From Intrasporangiaceae bacterium URHB0013 (GTDB lineage Bacteria > Actinomycetota > Actinomycetes > Actinomycetales > Dermatophilaceae): DNA of 64,000 bases. Shown here one piece after another: positions 59,260-64,000 of this stretch; within the stretch, counting starts at the first letter, position 1; every line of letters begins with the position of its first letter. The notes beneath the pieces were generated by a model. It was not told the DNA's origin and did not search any database. It saw only the letters and a list, made by a program, of their open reading frames with translations. The translations under genes and the position numbers were made by a program. The stretch is taken from assembly GCA_000620545.1 (NCBI GenBank), contig JIBA01000012.1, positions 124,001-188,000 of the forward strand. The letters are read 5' to 3'.

Positions 59260-59894
59260 ACGGCTCGACGTCGCACCCGGTGATGAGCAGCTACACCATC
59301 CCCTACGTCATCGAGCGGACACCGGCGGGGGAGCGGAGCTTCGACATCTACAGCCGGCTGCTGCAGGAGCGGATCATCTTCGTGGGCACGGAGATCGACG
59401 ACGGAGTGGCCAATGTCGTCATGGCGCAGCTGCTCCACCTCGCCGACGTCGCTCCTGACCGGGAGGTGTCCCTCTACGTGAACAGCCCGGGTGGGTCGTT
59501 CACGGCCCTGATGGCGGTCTACGACACCATGCAGTTCGTCCCGGCCCCGGTCGCGACGTACTGCCTCGGGCAGGCGGCCTCGGCTGCGGCTGTGCTGCTC
59601 GCGGCCGGGGAGCCGGGACGGCGCTTCGCCCTGCGGCACTCGCGCGTGCTCCTGCACCAGCCGTCGGCCGGCGGCCAGGGCACGGTGAGCGACCTCGCAC
59701 TGCAGGCCGACGAGCTGCTGCGCGTCCGCGCGCAGGTCGAGGAGGTGCTGAGCCTGCACACCGGCCGCACCGTCGAGCAGCTGCGGCTCGACACCGACCG
59801 CGACAAGGTGCTGACAGCCGATGAGGCGGTGGGGTTCGGCATCGTCGACCACGTCATCGATCGAGCGACGCAAGCCGTCCTCGACCAGGCCTGA
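59256..59894 (+). CDS. clpP: ATP-dependent Clp protease proteolytic subunit (second of a pair)
   Basis: Protein of 212 residues with triad S109 (GQAASAAAV), H134 (LLHQPS) and D183 (DRDKVLTA). It has a longer N-terminal extension ([25 protein letters not shown]) as in actinobacterial ClpP2/ClpP4. Coupled to the first subunit, consistent with a mixed two-ring protease. Confidence 0.92.
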   Translation: MNGSTSHPVMSSYTIPYVIERTPAGERSFDIYSRLLQERIIFVGTEIDDGVANVVMAQLLHLADVAPDREVSLYVNSPGGSFTALMAVYDTMQFVPAPVATYCLGQAASAAAVLLAAGEPGRRFALRHSRVLLHQPSAGGQGTVSDLALQADELLRVRAQVEEVLSLHTGRTVEQLRLDTDRDKVLTADEAVGFGIVDHVIDRATQAVLDQA

Positions 59895-60004
59895 ACAGCG
59901 CCGCGTCGGAGCGCTGAGGTGCATGGGGAGTGCTCCCCATGCGCTCACCGCGCGGTTTCGGGACGAGTCGGACACTCTCGACGTGTATGGACAGGAGCTC
60001 ACGA

Positions 60005-60766
60005 GTGGAAACACGCATGCGCAGGAACACGCTCACACACGTCGTCGCCGCAGTCGCCATCGCCTTCGGGGGTCTCGCAGTCGCGACGGCGACAGTGACC
60101 GCCACGGCACCGACCGCCCATGCCGACGAGTGCTACTCGTGGCCCCGGACCCTCGCCTCCGGAGCCTCCGGCGCTGACGTCACGCAGCTGCAGGTCCGGG
60201 TCGCCGGTTGGGTGCCCCGCGGCCAGGTCATGGGCATCGACGGCTCCTTCGGCGCCCAGACGAAGACGGCCGTCGCCAACTTCCAGCGGGCGTACGGCCT
60301 CACCGCCGACGGCGTCGCCGGCGCGGCGACCTTCTCGAAGATCTATGCGCTGCAGGACCCGGACTGCACACCGGTCCACTTCACCTACGCCGAGGCGAGC
60401 GAGAACTGCGGCAAGGGGTTCACCGGCACCGCTGCGAACAAGGAGAACATGAAGCGGGCGCTGTGGCGGGCCGAGGCGCTGCGACACCAGCTCGGCGACC
60501 ACCCACTGCGGGTGACGTCCGGTTTCCGCGACGCGGCCTGCAACGCCTCGGTCGGCGGCGCGAGCAGCAGCGTGCACCTCACGGGCGGCGCGCTCGACCT
60601 CGTCCCCGGCGACAGCGCCACCTCGATCTGCAGCATCGCCAAGCAAGCCCGCTACGCCGGATTCGGCGGCATCTTCGGCCCGGGCTACCCGGCACACGAC
60701 GACCACGCCCACGTGGACATCCGCTCCAGCATCGCCTGGGACGCGGACGCCTGCGCCGGCTGGTGA
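60005..60766 (+). CDS. Secreted D-Ala-D-Ala carboxypeptidase-like protein with peptidoglycan-binding domain
   Basis: Protein of 253 residues. A Sec signal peptide of about 40 residues (VVAAVAIAFGGLAVATATV, cleavage near AHADE) leads to a PG_binding_1 domain (ASGADVTQLQVRVAGW ... DGSFGAQTKTAVANFQRAYG) and an M15-type zinc peptidase domain with SSVHLTGGALDLVP (first His/Asp) and DDHAHVDIR (second His). GTG 60005 has AGGAG seven bases upstream; ATG 60017 is the alternative. It trims cell-wall peptides. Confidence 0.88.
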   Translation: METRMRRNTLTHVVAAVAIAFGGLAVATATVTATAPTAHADECYSWPRTLASGASGADVTQLQVRVAGWVPRGQVMGIDGSFGAQTKTAVANFQRAYGLTADGVAGAATFSKIYALQDPDCTPVHFTYAEASENCGKGFTGTAANKENMKRALWRAEALRHQLGDHPLRVTSGFRDAACNASVGGASSSVHLTGGALDLVPGDSATSICSIAKQARYAGFGGIFGPGYPAHDDHAHVDIRSSIAWDADACAGW

Positions 60767-60909
60767 GGGAGCGCCACGGAGCCGCGGTCACCGAGGTGAC
60801 CTGCTCCGCGGTGCGGGTCTGCCCGTCGAGGACCGGGCTCGGCGTCGACGGTGAGGTCGGCAGCGGCCCGTGGGGCAGCCTCGTCGACTGAGGTCAACGC
60901 CTACCGACG

Positions 60910-60946
60910 GGGTCGGTGCTGCTCACGCCGCGAGCAGCACCGACCC
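60910..60946. terminator. Hairpin overlapping the popR stop codon
   Basis: Perfect 15-bp arms GGGTCGGTGCTGCTC (60910-60924) and GAGCAGCACCGACCC (60932-60946) with a 7-base loop, between convergent genes. The right arm and loop encode the final Gly-Ser-Val-Leu-Leu-Ala-Ala of the regulator on the minus strand, and the stop codon (60925-60923) spans loop and left arm. Confidence 0.8.
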
Positions 60947-61333
60947 TGTCGTGTCGGCCACGGTGCCGGTCGGGGTGGTCGCGTCGAGCGGTGCCACGAT
61001 GCTCGACCCGGCCCGTGAGGTGAGGTCGAGGACGCGGCCGCCGGTCGAGGTCCCGTCGGTGGTGAGGTCTCTCAGCTCGCGATGGGCGGCGCCGACGAGG
61101 CCGGTGATGCTCGAGCCGAGCGCGACGCAGACCGCCTCGAGCACCTCGGACGACGGCTCCTTGAGGCCGCGCTCCACCTCGGAGAGGTAGGCGACCGAGA
61201 TGCCGGCGCGGGCAGCGACCTCGGCGAGGGTGCGGGCCTGGCGCGTGCGCAGGCCGCGCAGCAGCCGGCCGTAGACCTCGCGCAGCAGCGGCATGCGGAC
61301 GGTGGCCTGTGGGCGCGGTGCGATCTGGGTCAT
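60923..61333 (-). CDS. popR: PopR/ClgR-like XRE-family activator
   Basis: Protein of 136 residues. The HTH is [20 protein letters not shown] (33-53), followed by [19 protein letters not shown], the very conserved sequence of ClgR/PopR regulators that activate clp genes. The C-terminus ends LLAA. In Streptomyces the terminal Ala-Ala of PopR is the signal for its degradation by ClpP. ATG 61333 has GGAG six bases upstream; the longer frame is rejected. It sits close to the clpP pair that it probably controls. Autoregulation via the box at 61413 is possible. Confidence 0.85.
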   Translation of the reverse strand: MTQIAPRPQATVRMPLLREVYGRLLRGLRTRQARTLAEVAARAGISVAYLSEVERGLKEPSSEVLEAVCVALGSSITGLVGAAHRELRDLTTDGTSTGGRVLDLTSRAGSSIVAPLDATTPTGTVADTTGSVLLAA

Positions 61334-61412
61334 GGCCGTCTCCGATCTCGGTGCGTCCGTCCAGCGTCGCACGGGAGTGCGCAGTCGGCCTCGGTGAAGA
61401 CGACCGAGGTCG

Positions 61413-61428
61413 TACGCCGTGGGCGAAC
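61413..61428. promoter_or_regulatory. Candidate ClgR/PopR box upstream of popR
   Basis: TACGCCGTGGGCGAAC matches the ClgR-type consensus CGC-N5-GCG-AA with the flanking bases, ~80 bp upstream of popR and ~150 bp before the divergent ABC gene. No other site in this 240-bp gap is convincing; TTGACG at 61469 could be a -35 for the ABC gene. Confidence 0.45.
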
Positions 61429-61575
61429 TCCCGTTCCGGGGCTCGGGGCGTGGTGAGGGAGAAAGATGTTGACGGCGTGCACTTGGTCGATGAGGCTGTC
61501 GGTGCTGACGTCTATGGTCGTCGCACGCCGCACCTCACACGTCTCACCTGCACGAACCACCCGGGGAGCCCTCAC

Positions 61576-62588
<1,013 letters not shown>

Positions 62589-62592
<4 letters not shown>

Positions 62593-63449
62593 GCCAGTCG
62601 TCGTCCACGGGCACGGCCACGCGCGAGACCGTCGCGCCGCCGGCCTCCGAGTACCAGCCGCCGAGCCTCGCGCGCCAGGTCCAGATGATGGTGTGGCGCA
62701 ACCTCAAGCACACCAGGCGTCAACCCGAGATGCTCACCGACGTCACGATCCAGCCGGTGATGTTCGTCCTGCTCTTCGCCTTCGTCTTCGGCGGCTCCAT
62801 CGATACCGACAGCAGCTCCTACCGCGAGTGGCTGTTGCCGGGGATCATGGCCCAGACGATGGCCTTCGCCTCGTTCATCGTCGCCAATGGTCTCAACATG
62901 GACCTCGAGAAGGGCATCATCGATCGGTTCCGGTCGCTGCCGATCTCGCGCTCCTCCGTCCTCATCGGCCGCAGCGTCTACGCCATCATCCACTCGAGCA
63001 TCGGCATCTTCGTCATGTCGATCACCGGGCTCGTCATCGGGTGGCGCATCCGCAACGGCTTCGTCGACGGAGTGCTGGCCTACCTGCTGCTCCTGCTCTT
63101 CGGCTTCGCGATGATCTGGGTCGGCATCCTCGTCGGCTCGTCGATGCGGTCCGTCGAGGCCGTCAACGGCCTGATGTTCACGACGATCTTTCCGATCACC
63201 TTCCTCGCCAACACCTTCGCCCCGACCGAGGCGATGCCTCCGGTGCTGCGCAGCATCGCCGAGTGGAACCCGATCAGCTCCCTCGTCCAGTCGATGCGCG
63301 AGCTGTGGGGCAACGTGCCCCCAGCTCCACCCGACGCAGCGCTGCCACTGCGCTACCCCATCATCACGAGCATCACCTGGTCGCTGCTCATCGTGGCGGT
63401 CATCGCTCCGCTCGCGGTGCGCGCGTACAACCGGCGTACGACCGACTGA
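62589..63449 (+). CDS. ABC-2 type exporter permease (DrrB family)
   Basis: Membrane protein of 286 residues with six hydrophobic segments. The DrrB-type motif DLEKGIIDRFRSLPISRSSVL (near 98) and TTIFPITFLANTFAPTEAMP (near 198) are present. It forms the channel of the exporter encoded with the preceding gene (ATGA overlap). The stop codon pairs with that of the convergent gene in a small palindrome. Confidence 0.92.
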
Positions 63450-63453
63450 GCAC

Positions 63454-64000
63454 TCAGCCCGGCGGCATGCAGCGGATGACGGTGAGCTCGCCCTCGACCC
63501 GCACCTCACCGGCGCCGTAGGGCACGAGCAGCACGTCGCCCCGTCCCACCTCGGTGGGGCGGGGTGAGTCGTGTCCGGCCGGCGTGGTCGACAGCGTGCC
63601 CCTGCCCGAGACCACGACGACGACGGCGAAGGCGGCCGCACCCGTCGCCGGCGAGCCGGACGTGGCGCTGAGCACCTCGGCACGGAAGAACTCGGTCGCC
63701 CGGGCTGGCAAGGCGTGCCCGGCGCCGGCGACGTCGGTCCACCGAGTCCGCAGGGCGGCGAGGCTCGGGCCGGTCAGCGGGCCGCGGTCGACGCTCTCCA
63801 GGGCACGCGACACGCTCAGGCCCAAGAAGGCGTGCGCCTCGTCGAGCCCGAAGCGTCGGTGCTCGAGCATGACCGACAGGTCGGTCGGCTCCTGCAGCTC
63901 GAGCACGAGTACTCCGGCGCCGATCGCGTGCGGCTGCCCGCCGGGCACGAGGATCGCGTCCCCGCGGCGCACCTCGATGCGGTTGAGGGCCTCGAGCAGG
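63454..64000 (-). CDS. manA: Type I mannose-6-phosphate isomerase, N-terminal part beyond the window
   Basis: C-terminal ~182 residues of the cupin-type phosphomannose isomerase. The frame stays open to the right edge. RRGDAILVPGGQPHAIGAGVLVLELQEPTD near the edge (in pieces: GGQPHAIGAGVLVLELQEPTD) carries the metal ligand His and the active-site region, and a second cupin lies towards the C-terminus. It interconverts mannose 6-phosphate and fructose 6-phosphate for glycan precursor supply. It ends three bases from the exporter gene. Confidence 0.88.
   Translation of the reverse strand, partial: LLEALNRIEVRRGDAILVPGGQPHAIGAGVLVLELQEPTDLSVMLEHRRFGLDEAHAFLGLSVSRALESVDRGPLTGPSLAALRTRWTDVAGAGHALPARATEFFRAEVLSATSGSPATGAAAFAVVVVVSGRGTLSTTPAGHDSPRPTEVGRGDVLLVPYGAGEVRVEGELTVIRCMPPG

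Overview
The window is chromosomal DNA of a high-GC Gram-positive bacterium, most likely a member of the Micrococcales (an Intrasporangiaceae-like genome is my best guess, not proven). The evidence is the very high GC, strong G/C third-position bias, many GTG starts, frequent -10 hexamer to start-codon spacings of 6-8 bases that imply leaderless mRNAs, a tmsAB pair for 10-methyl fatty acids, and a PopR/ClgR-type regulator beside a clpP pair. Genes are densely packed, often with 4-base ATGA or GTGA overlaps. I found no rRNA, tRNA, CRISPR array, prophage or transposase. The first and last genes are cut by the window edges.

Region 1 (1-24944) is a carbohydrate/cyclitol locus. It begins with the end of a sugar ABC importer (binding protein, two permeases) and an HAD phosphatase. 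Next comes a 64-bp tandem palindromic repeat array flanked by a duplicated copy of the last codons of a ROK repressor gene. The ROK gene faces a second, ribose-type importer (ATPase, permease, lipoprotein). Downstream are a Gfo/Idh/MocA oxidoreductase, a Tat-exported sugar isomerase-like protein and a large secreted glucose/sorbosone-dehydrogenase-like protein. Then follows a tightly coupled eight-gene ebo-type cluster: inositol-3-phosphate synthase, EboC, TIM barrel, EboA, EboB, EboE, EboF, TIM barrel. A secreted ThuA-domain protein closes the region.

Region 2 (25096-46310) is mixed chromosome. It holds two separate pairs of a DGPF/YciI protein with an ECF42-type sigma factor, and both pairs are preceded by the same TGTCGA-N17-CGT promoter element. 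It also has a flavodoxin, a methyltransferase, a 76-aa HTH protein with a self-contained operator/promoter, tmsAB, a RelA/SpoT-domain protein, a MocR regulator divergent from an APC permease, and an SmtB/CadC-type metal sensor with two cation-diffusion-facilitator genes.

Region 3 (46364-58522) has mostly hypothetical or lightly characterised genes: DUF389, a lipoprotein, a Cys-cluster/pentapeptide fusion, DUF2237, a penicillin acylase family protein, two membrane proteins, a Y-family polymerase, an FAD-binding dehydrogenase and a DinB-fold protein. A second palindromic repeat array lies at 55951-56282, and a solitary relative of it lies at 30723-30766 where it probably acts as a terminator.

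Region 4 (58579-64000) contains a conditional clpP-clpP operon, a secreted peptidoglycan peptidase, a PopR-like activator ending in Leu-Leu-Ala-Ala, a DrrAB-type ABC exporter and the C-terminal part of a type I mannose-6-phosphate isomerase.
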